From JBMNNS01 sp050942625 (GTDB taxonomy: Bacteria; Bacillota; Dethiobacteria; DTU022; UBA8154), in contig JBMNNS010000032.1 in NCBI GenBank assembly GCA_050942625.1, positions 1 through 17,756 on the forward strand: DNA of 17,756 nucleotides, read 5' to 3'. Position numbers and translations under genes: made by a program. Below, piece after piece: positions 6,115-13,456 of this stretch. Each line of letters starts with the position of its first letter. Position 1 is the stretch's first letter. The notes under the pieces were generated by a model. That model saw nothing but the letters and a program-made list of their open reading frames with translations. It made no database searches and was not told where the DNA came from.

Positions 6115-7224
6115 ATGTTTGCTCAAACCGGTATACTAAAAGTAACGCAAGAATGGCTGGACTTCAACAAAAAGCTTCTTCAGGGAATGGATACCCTTCT
6201 TTCCCTGGAAGACGTTGAGGTGGATTTAACGCCCAAGGAGTTGGTTTATGAGGAGGATAAGGTTCGGCTTTTTCATTACAAACCATTGGTTGAGAAGGTT
6301 AGCACAGTGCCGCTTTTGATTGTCTATGCCCTGGTTAACAGGCAATATATGATGGATTTGCAGCAAAACAGGAGTATAGTCCGGGGCTGGCTGGAGCACG
6401 GCCTGGATATTTATATTATTGACTGGGGTTATCCTGATAAAATGGATAAATACCTTACGCTGGAGGACTACATTGACGGTTACATCAACAATGCCGTGGA
6501 TACCGTGCGGCGGCTCAGTGGCCAGGAGAAAATTAACCTGCTTGGCGTTTGCCAGGGCGGCACATTTTCAACCATTTATACTGCCCTCTATCAAGAAAAG
6601 ATTAGAAACCTGGTCACGATGGTTACCCCTATCGATTTCCACGTTGAGGATGGACTTCTCAATCTTTGGAGTAGGTACATGAATGTGGATAATATGGTAG
6701 ATGCCTATGGTGTGATCCCTGGGGACTTTATGAACATGGGTTTCTTAATGTTGAAACCCTTCCAGCAAATGCTGGATAAATATATGGGGTTATTAGACAA
6801 CCTCGATAACCCTGATGTGGTAGAGGATTTTGTACGCATGGAAAAGTGGATTTTTGATAGTCCAGGGCAGGCTGGTATGGCTTATATTAAATTTATCAAG
6901 GAACTCTACCAGGAAAACAGGCTCATCAAGGATGAATTTGAACTTGGCGGGCGTAAAGTCAGCCTGAAGAACATTACTATCCCCGTACTTAACGTTTTTG
7001 CTGAGCAGGACCATTTGGTTCCTCCCTCCTCCAGCAAACCGCTCAATGAGCACCTTGGTAGCGAGGACAACGACATTATTTCCTTTCCCGGGGGGCATAT
7101 TGGCATCTTTGTAAGTAGCAGATCCCAAAAAGAAGTGGCCCCTGCCGTTGCCAATTGGTTACACGAACGTTCCCAACCTGAAAAAGAAAACAGCCCGGCA
7201 AGTCCGGTTGATGAAGGGAAGTAA
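6115..7224 (+). CDS. phaC: Class III polyhydroxyalkanoate synthase catalytic subunit PhaC
   Basis: The enzyme polymerises (R)-3-hydroxyacyl-CoA into polyester with release of CoA. It is an alpha/beta hydrolase of 369 residues, the class III size. The lipase-like box GVCQGG holds the nucleophile Cys146. The other triad members are Asp299 in AEQDHLVPP and His328 in FPGGHIGIF. Segments such as LLIVYALVNRQYMMDLQQ, DIYIIDWGYPD, LVTMVTPIDF and RMEKWIFDSPGQAG are highly characteristic. ATG 6115 is chosen over the in-frame GTG 6100 because it places the triad at the spacing known from Allochromatium PhaC (Cys149, Asp302, His331). AAAGGAAG at 6093-6100 lies rather far upstream (14 bases). It is co-transcribed with phaE. 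No phaA, phaB or depolymerase gene is present in the window. Confidence 0.96.
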   Translation: MFAQTGILKVTQEWLDFNKKLLQGMDTLLSLEDVEVDLTPKELVYEEDKVRLFHYKPLVEKVSTVPLLIVYALVNRQYMMDLQQNRSIVRGWLEHGLDIYIIDWGYPDKMDKYLTLEDYIDGYINNAVDTVRRLSGQEKINLLGVCQGGTFSTIYTALYQEKIRNLVTMVTPIDFHVEDGLLNLWSRYMNVDNMVDAYGVIPGDFMNMGFLMLKPFQQMLDKYMGLLDNLDNPDVVEDFVRMEKWIFDSPGQAGMAYIKFIKELYQENRLIKDEFELGGRKVSLKNITIPVLNVFAEQDHLVPPSSSKPLNEHLGSEDNDIISFPGGHIGIFVSSRSQKEVAPAVANWLHERSQPEKENSPASPVDEGK

Positions 7225-7235
7225 ACCTTCCCTTC
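7213..7235. terminator. Hairpin between convergent phaC and carB
   Basis: GAAGGGAAG (7213-7221), the 5-nt loop TAAAC, and CTTCCCTTC (7227-7235). The phaC stop codon lies in the loop. There is no T-run on either side, so it is at best a weak bidirectional terminator. Only 18 bp separate the two convergent genes, so little else could stop transcription here. Confidence 0.5.
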
Positions 7236-7242
7236 CGAAAAC

Positions 7243-10200
7243 CTATTCTGCCAGGTATTCTTGCAAGGAGCAGACGTCTATGTTTTTGCCCTGGTGAAGT
7301 TGTTCTAGTATTTCCCCTGTGGCCAGGGCCGTGTCGAGTGCGGTAAAACAGGGGATACTGTGTTCTACCGCTGCCCGGCGGATGCGGAAGCCATCCGAGT
7401 TGGGCATTTTCCCTTTTGTGAGGGTGTTGATGACCAGATCGATTTTGCCGGAGAGGATCATATCGACAACGTGGGGCGAACCTTCCCGGATTTTGTTAAC
7501 TTTATCTACTTTTAGGCCTTCCTCTTCGAGAAAAAAGGCGGTCCCCCTGGTAGCATAAAGCTTGTAACCAAGGTCGGCAAGTTTTTGCAGGAGAGGCAGG
7601 GCCTCTTTTTTATCTTTGTCGGCGATGGTGGCCAGGACATTGCCGCGGGGCGGCAGGTGAAAACCGGCTGCTATCTGGGCTTTGTATAAAGCCTTGGAGA
7701 GAAGTTTATTGATACCCAGGACCTCACCGGTGGATTTCATCTCCGGACCCAGAGAGGTTTCCAGGCGGTAAAGCTTCGAAAAAGAGAATACAGGGGCTTT
7801 GATGCTGATAAAGTTTGGCGGTTGATGTAACCCATCACTGTAGCCCAGCCCGGCCAGCGTTTGGCCCAGGGAGACCTTGGTGGCCAGTTTGATGAGGGGA
7901 ACACCTGTCACTTTGCTGATAAAAGGGACCGTCCGGCTGGAACGGGGGTTCACTTCTATGACGTAAAGTTTTTGATCATGGTAAACATATTGGATATTAA
8001 GGGCCCCCTTAATGTGGAGGGCTTTGGCCAGTTGCGTAGTATAAGCAACCAACTGTTCCTGTATTTCTGCAGGAAGGTTCACAGGAGGGTAAACAGCAAT
8101 ACTATCCCCGGAGTGGATCCCAGCTTTTTCAACATGTTCCATGATCCCAGGGATCAAGCATTTTTCACCATCAGAAACTGCATCGACTTCTACCTCAATG
8201 CCCCGCAGGTATTTGTCGATCAGAACCGGGTGGTTTGGCGAAACTTTAACAGCGGAATTCATATATTCCCGCAGGTCTTTGATGTTATAGACGATCTGCA
8301 TAGCTCTGCCACCCAGGACATAGGAGGGTCTCACCAGGGCGGGGAATCCTATTTGCTGGGCAATTTTTTGGGCCTGGCCGGCAGAGAAGGCAGTACCTCC
8401 AGGGGGGCGGGGAATGTTGAGTGTTTCCAGAAGCTGATCAAAACGGTAGCGATCCTCAGCAACGTCAATATTGTCTACACTTGTGCCGGTGATCTGGAAA
8501 CCGGCGGTAACAAGGGAGGCGGCCAGGTTAATAGCTGTTTGCCCCCCGAACTGTACCACTGCACCTTCTGGTTTTTCCAGTTCCATGATGTTGAGCACAT
8601 CTTCAAGGACCAGGGGTTCAAAGTAAAGGCGGTCTGAAGTATCAAAGTCGGTACTTACAGTTTCCGGGTTGTTGTTGATGATGATCGATTCCAGGCCCTC
8701 TTCTCTCAGCGCCCAGGCTGCATGTACTGAACAGTAATCAAATTCAATACCCTGGCCGATACGGATTGGGCCGGAGCCAAGCACAACAACTTTTTTGTTG
8801 CCCGAAGGAAGGGCCTCGTTTTCCTGTTCATAGGTAGAATAATAGTATGGTGTTACGGCGTCAAATTCTCCTGCGCAGGTATCTACCATTTTGTAACAGG
8901 GTAAGATCTTATGTTTTTTACGCAGGGTACGTACTTCGTTTTCTTCAAGACCTGTAAGGCAGGCAATGGTGTGATCCGCAAATCCATAATATTTGGCTTT
9001 CTGGAGCAGCTCCGGGTTAAGGTTTTTTTGTTCGCTGTTGTCATATAGTTCTTTTTCCAGGCGGATGATATTTTCAATTTTATACAGGAAAAAAGGATCA
9101 ATAGCAGAAAAGTGGTTGATTTCTACGGTGGTAAAACCCCGACGCAGGGCCTCGGCAACGGCAAAAAGGCAGCGGTCGGTGGGACTGGAAAGTTCTTTGA
9201 TGAGCGCGCTGTTGGAAAGGTCCCGCAGTTCGGGGAGCTCCAGGTGGTAAAGACCGATCTCCAGTGAGCGCACTGCTTTGAGAAACGCTTCCTCCAGGGA
9301 ACGTCCCAGCGCCATCACTTCCCCGGTGGATTTCATCTGTGTGCCCAACCTGCGGTCGGCAGTGGCAAATTTATCAAAAGGCCAGCGTGGGAATTTTACA
9401 ATGCAGTAGTCCAGGGCAGGCTCGAAACAGGCCCAGGTTTTTCCTGTGACTGCATTTTTAATTTCATCGAGCCGCAGGCCGATTGCAATCTTGGCGGCAA
9501 CCTTGGCGATCGGGTAGCCAGTGGCCTTGGAGGCCAGGGCGCTGGAACGACTTACCCGCGGGTTCACTTCAATGACATAGTAGCTATAGCTGTGAGGATC
9601 CATGGCAAATTGCACATTGCAGCCGCCTTCGATGCCCAGGGTCCGGATAATCTTTAGGGAGGCGTTGCGCAGCATCCGGTATTCACGATCGGTAAGGGTC
9701 AGGGCAGGGGCAACGACAATGCTGTCACCTGTGTGCACCCCAACGGGATCAACGTTTTCCATGCTGCAGATCGTAATGCAGCAATCGGCACTGTCGCGCA
9801 TTACCTCAAACTCGATCTCTTTCCAGCCGGAGGCACTTTTTTCGATCAGGATCTGGCTGATTAGGCTTGACTTTAGACCCCGTCGGGCTATTTTCCGTAG
9901 CTCATTTTCATCGCCAGCCATACCGCCTCCGGTACCCGCAAGGGTATAAGCAGGCCTGACGATGACGGGATAGCCGATTTCTTCTGCAAGTTCCAAAGCA
10001 GCTTCAACGGTGGAAACGATCCCTCCGGGCGGGACGGGTTCCCCGATATCTGCAAGCATTTCCTTGAATCTCTCCCTGTCTTCCGCTTTTTCGATCGTTT
10101 CCAGGGAGGTCCCCAACAGCTTGACATTGAGCTTTTCCAGGATTCCCTGCCGGGCAATTTCTTGTGCAATATTTAACCCCACTTGTCCGCCCAGGGTTGG

Positions 10201-10461
10201 CAGTAAGCCATCGGGTTTTTCCCGCTCCAGGATACGGGCAATAAATTTGGCTGTTAAAGGTTCCAGGTAAACGCGGTCGGCCATATCAACATCGGTCATG
10301 ATCGTTGCAGGATTGCTGTTGACAAGTACCACCTCTACCCCTTCCTCCTTGAGGGAACGACAGGCCTGGGAGCCTGCATAATCAAATTCCGCTGCCTGGC
10401 CGATAATAATAGGACCCGAACCTATTACCATTACTTTTTTTATGGAAGGATCCTTTGGCAT
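7243..10461 (-). CDS. carB: Carbamoyl-phosphate synthase large subunit
   Basis: The large subunit makes carbamoyl phosphate from bicarbonate, ammonia and two ATP, for pyrimidines and arginine. It has 1072 residues, the full family length. In order: first ATP-grasp half (about 1-400, with MVIGSGPIIIGQAAEFDYAG at the start and IEVNPRVSRSSALASKATG), oligomerisation region (about 400-550), second ATP-grasp half (about 550-930, VVLGSGPIRIGQGIEFDY, IEVNPRSSRTVPFISKVTG), and the C-terminal MGS-like allosteric domain (LATIADKDKKEALPLLQ onward). ATG 10461 (MPKDPSIKKVMVIG) is preferred to the upstream TTG because AAGGAGA sits six bases before it. It lies 59 bp after carA in one operon under the PyrR attenuator. 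No key ATP-grasp residue looks missing by eye. Confidence 0.97.
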   Translation of the reverse strand: MPKDPSIKKVMVIGSGPIIIGQAAEFDYAGSQACRSLKEEGVEVVLVNSNPATIMTDVDMADRVYLEPLTAKFIARILEREKPDGLLPTLGGQVGLNIAQEIARQGILEKLNVKLLGTSLETIEKAEDRERFKEMLADIGEPVPPGGIVSTVEAALELAEEIGYPVIVRPAYTLAGTGGGMAGDENELRKIARRGLKSSLISQILIEKSASGWKEIEFEVMRDSADCCITICSMENVDPVGVHTGDSIVVAPALTLTDREYRMLRNASLKIIRTLGIEGGCNVQFAMDPHSYSYYVIEVNPRVSRSSALASKATGYPIAKVAAKIAIGLRLDEIKNAVTGKTWACFEPALDYCIVKFPRWPFDKFATADRRLGTQMKSTGEVMALGRSLEEAFLKAVRSLEIGLYHLELPELRDLSNSALIKELSSPTDRCLFAVAEALRRGFTTVEINHFSAIDPFFLYKIENIIRLEKELYDNSEQKNLNPELLQKAKYYGFADHTIACLTGLEENEVRTLRKKHKILPCYKMVDTCAGEFDAVTPYYYSTYEQENEALPSGNKKVVVLGSGPIRIGQGIEFDYCSVHAAWALREEGLESIIINNNPETVSTDFDTSDRLYFEPLVLEDVLNIMELEKPEGAVVQFGGQTAINLAASLVTAGFQITGTSVDNIDVAEDRYRFDQLLETLNIPRPPGGTAFSAGQAQKIAQQIGFPALVRPSYVLGGRAMQIVYNIKDLREYMNSAVKVSPNHPVLIDKYLRGIEVEVDAVSDGEKCLIPGIMEHVEKAGIHSGDSIAVYPPVNLPAEIQEQLVAYTTQLAKALHIKGALNIQYVYHDQKLYVIEVNPRSSRTVPFISKVTGVPLIKLATKVSLGQTLAGLGYSDGLHQPPNFISIKAPVFSFSKLYRLETSLGPEMKSTGEVLGINKLLSKALYKAQIAAGFHLPPRGNVLATIADKDKKEALPLLQKLADLGYKLYATRGTAFFLEEEGLKVDKVNKIREGSPHVVDMILSGKIDLVINTLTKGKMPNSDGFRIRRAAVEHSIPCFTALDTALATGEILEQLHQGKNIDVCSLQEYLAE

Positions 10462-10520
10462 AATCAGTCTCCTTAGCAAATTTAGTAGTTAAAACGCCCT
10501 TTTATTATGTTTCCTGTTTC

Positions 10521-11600
10521 CTATCTCTTGTTTTTTGATAGCATATCATTCAGGAAAAGTTCAAAAATATATTTGCTTTCCACTGGGCCAGGGAAGGTTT
10601 CAGGATGGAATTGTACCGTGGTTATTTTTAATTTTTCTTCCCGCAGCCCCTCGATTGTTTCATCGTTGAGATTTAAATGTGTTGTTTGTAATCCTGGTGG
10701 CAGTCCCTTTTCGCTAACAATAAAACTATGGTTTTGGGAGGTAATAAAAACCTTGTCTCGTATAAGGTCCTTAACAGGATAGTTTGCCCCGTGGTGCCCA
10801 AATTTCAACTTCTTTATTTTCCCCCCCAATCCCAGGGCAAGCAGCTGGTGTCCAAGGCCGATACCCAGCATGGGAATTTTCCCAAACAGTTCCTTAGTTG
10901 TTGCAAGGGGGGCCTTTGCCATCCTGGGATCCCCCGGGCCACCAGCAAGGAGTAATCCCTCAGGTTGAAGTTGCAGGATCTCCCGGGTCTGGTAAGTAGC
11001 TGGCACAATGGTCAGGCGGCACCCCATGTCATGCAGTGCCCGTGCAATGGAGCGTTTCAGTCCCAGATCCAGGACGACAACGTGAGGTCCTTTGTTTTCC
11101 CAACTGTAAACTTCTGGCGTGGTCACCTCACTGATGAGATCTTGTTCGGAGATGGCAGGTAGCTTTTTCGCCTTTTCCACCAGCAGGGCCCCATCTGTAT
11201 TTTGTGTGGTAATAATACCGCGCAAATTCCCCTTATTCCGAAGAAGCCGCGTTAGGGCCCTTGTGTCAATGCTGTCCATGGCCACCACATTTTGTTCCTG
11301 GAAATAGGTTCCAATACTTTTCAAAGAGCGCCAGTTGTGGGGCGCTGAGCAGAGCTCCCGCGCAATAAAGCCCCTTAAAAAGGGGCGCCTCGCTTCCGAA
11401 TCTTCTTCATTGATGCCATAATTACCAATAAGGGGGAATGTCATCGTTAATATTTGGCCACAGGAGGAGGGGTCCGTTATAATTTCCTGGTAGCCCGTCA
11501 TGCCGGTATGAAAAATAACCTCGCCCCAGGCTTCCCCCTCGGCCCCACGGGAAACCCCCACAAAAATAGAGCCATCTTCCAAAATGAGTCTGGCTTCCAA
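10521..11600 (-). CDS. carA: Carbamoyl-phosphate synthase small subunit with missing glutaminase cysteine
   Basis: CarA normally hydrolyses glutamine and channels ammonia to CarB. This protein has 359 residues. The N-terminal CarA domain is intact: GEVIFHTGMTGYQEIITDP, TMTFPLIGNYGIN, SIDTRALTRLLRNKG. The class I glutamine amidotransferase domain follows from about residue 167. Its nucleophile motif, normally GICLGHQ, reads GIGLGHQ: residue 248 is Gly (GGC, plus bases 10857-10859). The preceding loop is AGGPGDP where SNGPGDP is usual, and the partner His and Glu are kept in VQFHPETFPGP. By analogy with vertebrate CPS1, which lacks this cysteine and uses free ammonia, the complex is predicted to be ammonia-dependent. 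TTG 11600 is the start, nine bases after AAAGGAGG. The rest of the frame is intact, so this is not general decay. Confidence 0.95.
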   Translation of the reverse strand: MEARLILEDGSIFVGVSRGAEGEAWGEVIFHTGMTGYQEIITDPSSCGQILTMTFPLIGNYGINEEDSEARRPFLRGFIARELCSAPHNWRSLKSIGTYFQEQNVVAMDSIDTRALTRLLRNKGNLRGIITTQNTDGALLVEKAKKLPAISEQDLISEVTTPEVYSWENKGPHVVVLDLGLKRSIARALHDMGCRLTIVPATYQTREILQLQPEGLLLAGGPGDPRMAKAPLATTKELFGKIPMLGIGLGHQLLALGLGGKIKKLKFGHHGANYPVKDLIRDKVFITSQNHSFIVSEKGLPPGLQTTHLNLNDETIEGLREEKLKITTVQFHPETFPGPVESKYIFELFLNDMLSKNKR

Positions 11601-11621
11601 ATAACTTGGCCTCCTTTATAT

Positions 11622-11658
11622 AAAAAAACCTCCCCAGCCAGATAAAGGCAAGGAGGTT
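11622..11658 (-). terminator. Attenuator terminator of the carAB leader
   Basis: In minus-strand sense, AACCTCC (11658-11652) pairs with GGAGGTT (11633-11627) and a run of T (11628-11622) follows. It lies just before the carA ribosome binding site. Its 5' arm can instead pair as TTAACCTC (11660-11653) with GGGGTTAA (11694-11687), forming the antiterminator. Confidence 0.88.
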
Positions 11659-11692
11659 AATAGCCACCTTAACAAAAGCGTACCTGTTAACC

Positions 11693-11723
11693 CCTTTCCA
11701 GCCTCTCCGGACTGGTTTAAAGG
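11693..11723 (-). promoter_or_regulatory. PyrR-binding hairpin (anti-antiterminator) of carAB
   Basis: Minus-strand AGTCCGGAGAGGCT (11713-11700) fits the PyrR-binding consensus ARUCCNGNGAGGYU at every position. It is enclosed by CCAG/CTGG and, beyond a 3-nt AAA bulge, CCTTT/AAAGG. The lower 3' strand overlaps the GGGGTTAA needed for the antiterminator, so the three structures are mutually exclusive as in Bacillus pyr leaders. With UMP bound, PyrR should stabilise this hairpin and let the terminator at 11658-11622 form. Confidence 0.9.
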
Positions 11724-11744
11724 CGTTATTTTGATTCCTTTTTA

Positions 11745-11773
11745 ATATTATCAGTTGTCTTTTTGGATGTCAA
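11745..11773 (-). promoter_or_regulatory. Promoter of carAB
   Basis: On the minus strand: TTGACA (11773-11768), a 17-bp spacer and TAATAT (11750-11745) with TG one base upstream of the -10. The predicted start near 11738 puts the PyrR hairpin within the first 50 nt of the transcript, the usual geometry of pyr attenuators. Confidence 0.8.
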
Positions 11774-11804
11774 CAAAAAATGTGCCGGGTGTGTAGTTAT
11801 TCTA

Positions 11805-11867
11805 TGATAATGTCATGTTGAATTTATTCTGATAAAATGTCATCTATGAGAGGAGAGACATTTATCA
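11805..11867. promoter_or_regulatory. Three related sites upstream of the ttcA-like gene, possible operator
   Basis: TGATAATGTCAT (11805-11816), TGATAAAATGTCAT (11830-11843) and, inverted, GACATTTATCA (11857-11867). Sites one and two are direct repeats 25 bp apart. Sites two and three face each other as an imperfect inverted repeat. I do not recognise the consensus as that of a known regulator. Between the carAB promoter and the ttcA-like gene no other signal is obvious, and no strong -35/-10 pair was found for ttcA-nadE. Confidence 0.35.
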
Positions 11868-11951
11868 TAATCGAGTCGGATAGTGTTTCAACAGCAGAAT
11901 AAATATGTTATTATTACTAGGAGATCCTAACGCTTATTTTTAGGTGATCCT

Positions 11952-12716
11952 ATGTCCAAGCTGAAATACTTGAAGTCCAACTACAACAAGAGGTTTTTGA
12001 ACAGAGTAAAAAAGACCATCATCCAGTATGGTATGGTTGCTAAAGAAGACAGGCTGGCCCTGGGGGTCTCCGGTGGGAAAGACAGTAGCGCTCTTCTCTA
12101 CTTTTTTCACCACATACGTGCCCATGCACCTTTTCATTTTTCCTTGAAGGCTATTTTTGTAGACCTGGGGTTGGAAATGGATCTTCTGCCTTTAAAGGAA
12201 TTCTGTGCTGCCCTGGAAATTCCCTTGTATGTGGAAAAAACGCATATTGCAGAGATAATTTTTGATAGAAGAAAAGAAAAAAACCCCTGTTCCCTTTGTG
12301 CCAAAATGCGGCGGGGGGCACTGCATAAGGCAGCAAAAGAATTAGGTTGTAACCGGGTTGCCCTGGGGCATCACCTGGACGATGCCCTGGAAACTTTTTT
12401 TTTAAACCTTCTTTTTGCCGGGAAGCTTGATACTTTTAAACCCCATACTTATTTGAGCCGGCGGGATCTTTACCTGATCAGGCCGCTGATCTGCCTCACG
12501 GGGCAAAATATTGCCTCCCTGGCCAGGCTGGAAAAACTGCCGGTTATCGAGAGCCCCTGCCCTGTTGCTGGGAAAACCAAAAGGCATGAAATGGGAGACA
12601 TTGTAAGTTTATTAGCTTCACGTTATCCCTTTTTGTATCAAAGATTTATGACTTCTCTGCAAAAAAGCGGCCTTTGGTCAACAAAACCTTTTTTTTGGAA
12701 TGAAGGAGGGGATTAA
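11952..12716 (+). CDS. TtcA-like tRNA 2-thiolation PP-loop ATPase
   Basis: A PP-loop ATPase of 254 residues. TtcA proteins thiolate cytidine 32 of tRNA using ATP and an iron-sulfur cluster; related enzymes (TilS, TtuA) modify other positions. Seen: the PP-loop SGGKDS at residues 40-45, PCSLCAKMRRG with Cys113 and Cys116 (the TtcA form is CSLC..LRRG), the GHHLDDALETFFLNLLF segment typical of TtcA/TilS, and a third cysteine, Cys203, in ESPCPV, all consistent with a three-cysteine cluster site. It is shorter than E. coli TtcA (about 310). ATG 11952 follows a weak site, AGGTG. nadE begins 5 bp downstream, so the two form an operon. A function in another thiolation step cannot be excluded. Confidence 0.8.
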   Translation: MSKLKYLKSNYNKRFLNRVKKTIIQYGMVAKEDRLALGVSGGKDSSALLYFFHHIRAHAPFHFSLKAIFVDLGLEMDLLPLKEFCAALEIPLYVEKTHIAEIIFDRRKEKNPCSLCAKMRRGALHKAAKELGCNRVALGHHLDDALETFFLNLLFAGKLDTFKPHTYLSRRDLYLIRPLICLTGQNIASLARLEKLPVIESPCPVAGKTKRHEMGDIVSLLASRYPFLYQRFMTSLQKSGLWSTKPFFWNEGGD

Positions 12717-12721
12717 TAAAC

Positions 12722-13456
12722 ATGAATTTAGCCGGGCTTTATGAGGACATTACTGGTTGGTTGAGGGAATCTGTTTTAAGCTCTGGAGGCCAGGGAGCTG
12801 TTTTTGGCCTCAGCGGCGGTGTTGATTCTGCTCTTGTGGCGGCCCTGTGCAAAAGTGCCTTTGGTGACAACTGCCTGGGGCTAGTCATGCCTTGCTATGG
12901 CGAAGAGATTGAAAAAGAACATGCTTTGCTGGTGGCCCGCAAGTTGGACCTGCCCCATAAGGTTATTAACCTGGACCCAGTTTTTGAGGCCATGCTTTTT
13001 GCAGTGCGGGGCAGCGGAGTTGCCCAGATAGAAAAGGAACCGGCTACCTCCAATATCAAGCCACGCCTGCGGATGATTGTTCTTTATTATTTTGCGGCAA
13101 GAAAAGGTTACCGGGTTATTGGCACGGGCAACAAAGACGAAATCTTTACCGGTTATTTTACTAAATACGGGGATAGCGGAGTTGATCTGGAACCGATCGG
13201 TGACCTTTTGAAGGAAGAGGTCCGTAAACTGGCGCTTTATGCTGGAATTCCACAGGAAATTGTCGATAAAAAACCCACAGCAGGGCTGTGGGCCGGACAA
13301 ACCGATGAAGAGGAAATGGGTTTTACCTATGAACAACTCGACAGCTATTTAAAAGGCAGTGAGGTCCCTTCCCCGGTGAGGGAAAAAATTGAATGGCTAA
13401 ACAACTATAGTGAACACAAAAGACAACTACCCCCTATTTTTCAAAAAAAGGTTTAA
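12722..13456 (+). CDS. nadE: Ammonia-dependent NAD+ synthetase
   Basis: It amidates nicotinic acid adenine dinucleotide to NAD+, the last step of NAD synthesis, in the cytosol. The protein has 244 residues with no glutaminase (nitrilase) domain, so it is the ammonia-using type. The PP-loop SGGVDS is at residues 31-36. The signature GTGNKDEIFTGYFTKYGD is followed by GVDLEPIGDLLKEEVRKLA. ATG 12722 lies behind GGAGGGG, five bases after the ttcA-like stop. Its last 23 bp overlap the 3' end of the opposite-strand GalT-like gene. Confidence 0.95.
   Translation: MNLAGLYEDITGWLRESVLSSGGQGAVFGLSGGVDSALVAALCKSAFGDNCLGLVMPCYGEEIEKEHALLVARKLDLPHKVINLDPVFEAMLFAVRGSGVAQIEKEPATSNIKPRLRMIVLYYFAARKGYRVIGTGNKDEIFTGYFTKYGDSGVDLEPIGDLLKEEVRKLALYAGIPQEIVDKKPTAGLWAGQTDEEEMGFTYEQLDSYLKGSEVPSPVREKIEWLNNYSEHKRQLPPIFQKKV

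Noticed and set aside
7925..7940. GGGACCGTCCGG in carB as another copy of the GACGGTTC repeat
   Set aside because: It encodes conserved CarB residues (SRTVP) and has no other part of the element.
7861..8637. 258-codon plus-strand frame opposite carB
   Set aside because: It is a shadow of the conserved carB reading frame, without a ribosome site or recognisable motif.
10521..11600. carA as a pseudogene because of the missing cysteine
   Set aside because: The frame is full length, other conserved CarA residues are kept, and the promoter, attenuator and ribosome site are intact. A changed mechanism is a better reading.
11805..11867. Fur/PerR or NiaR operator
   Set aside because: The sites share only short GATAAT or TGTCA pieces with those boxes and lack the required palindromic symmetry.
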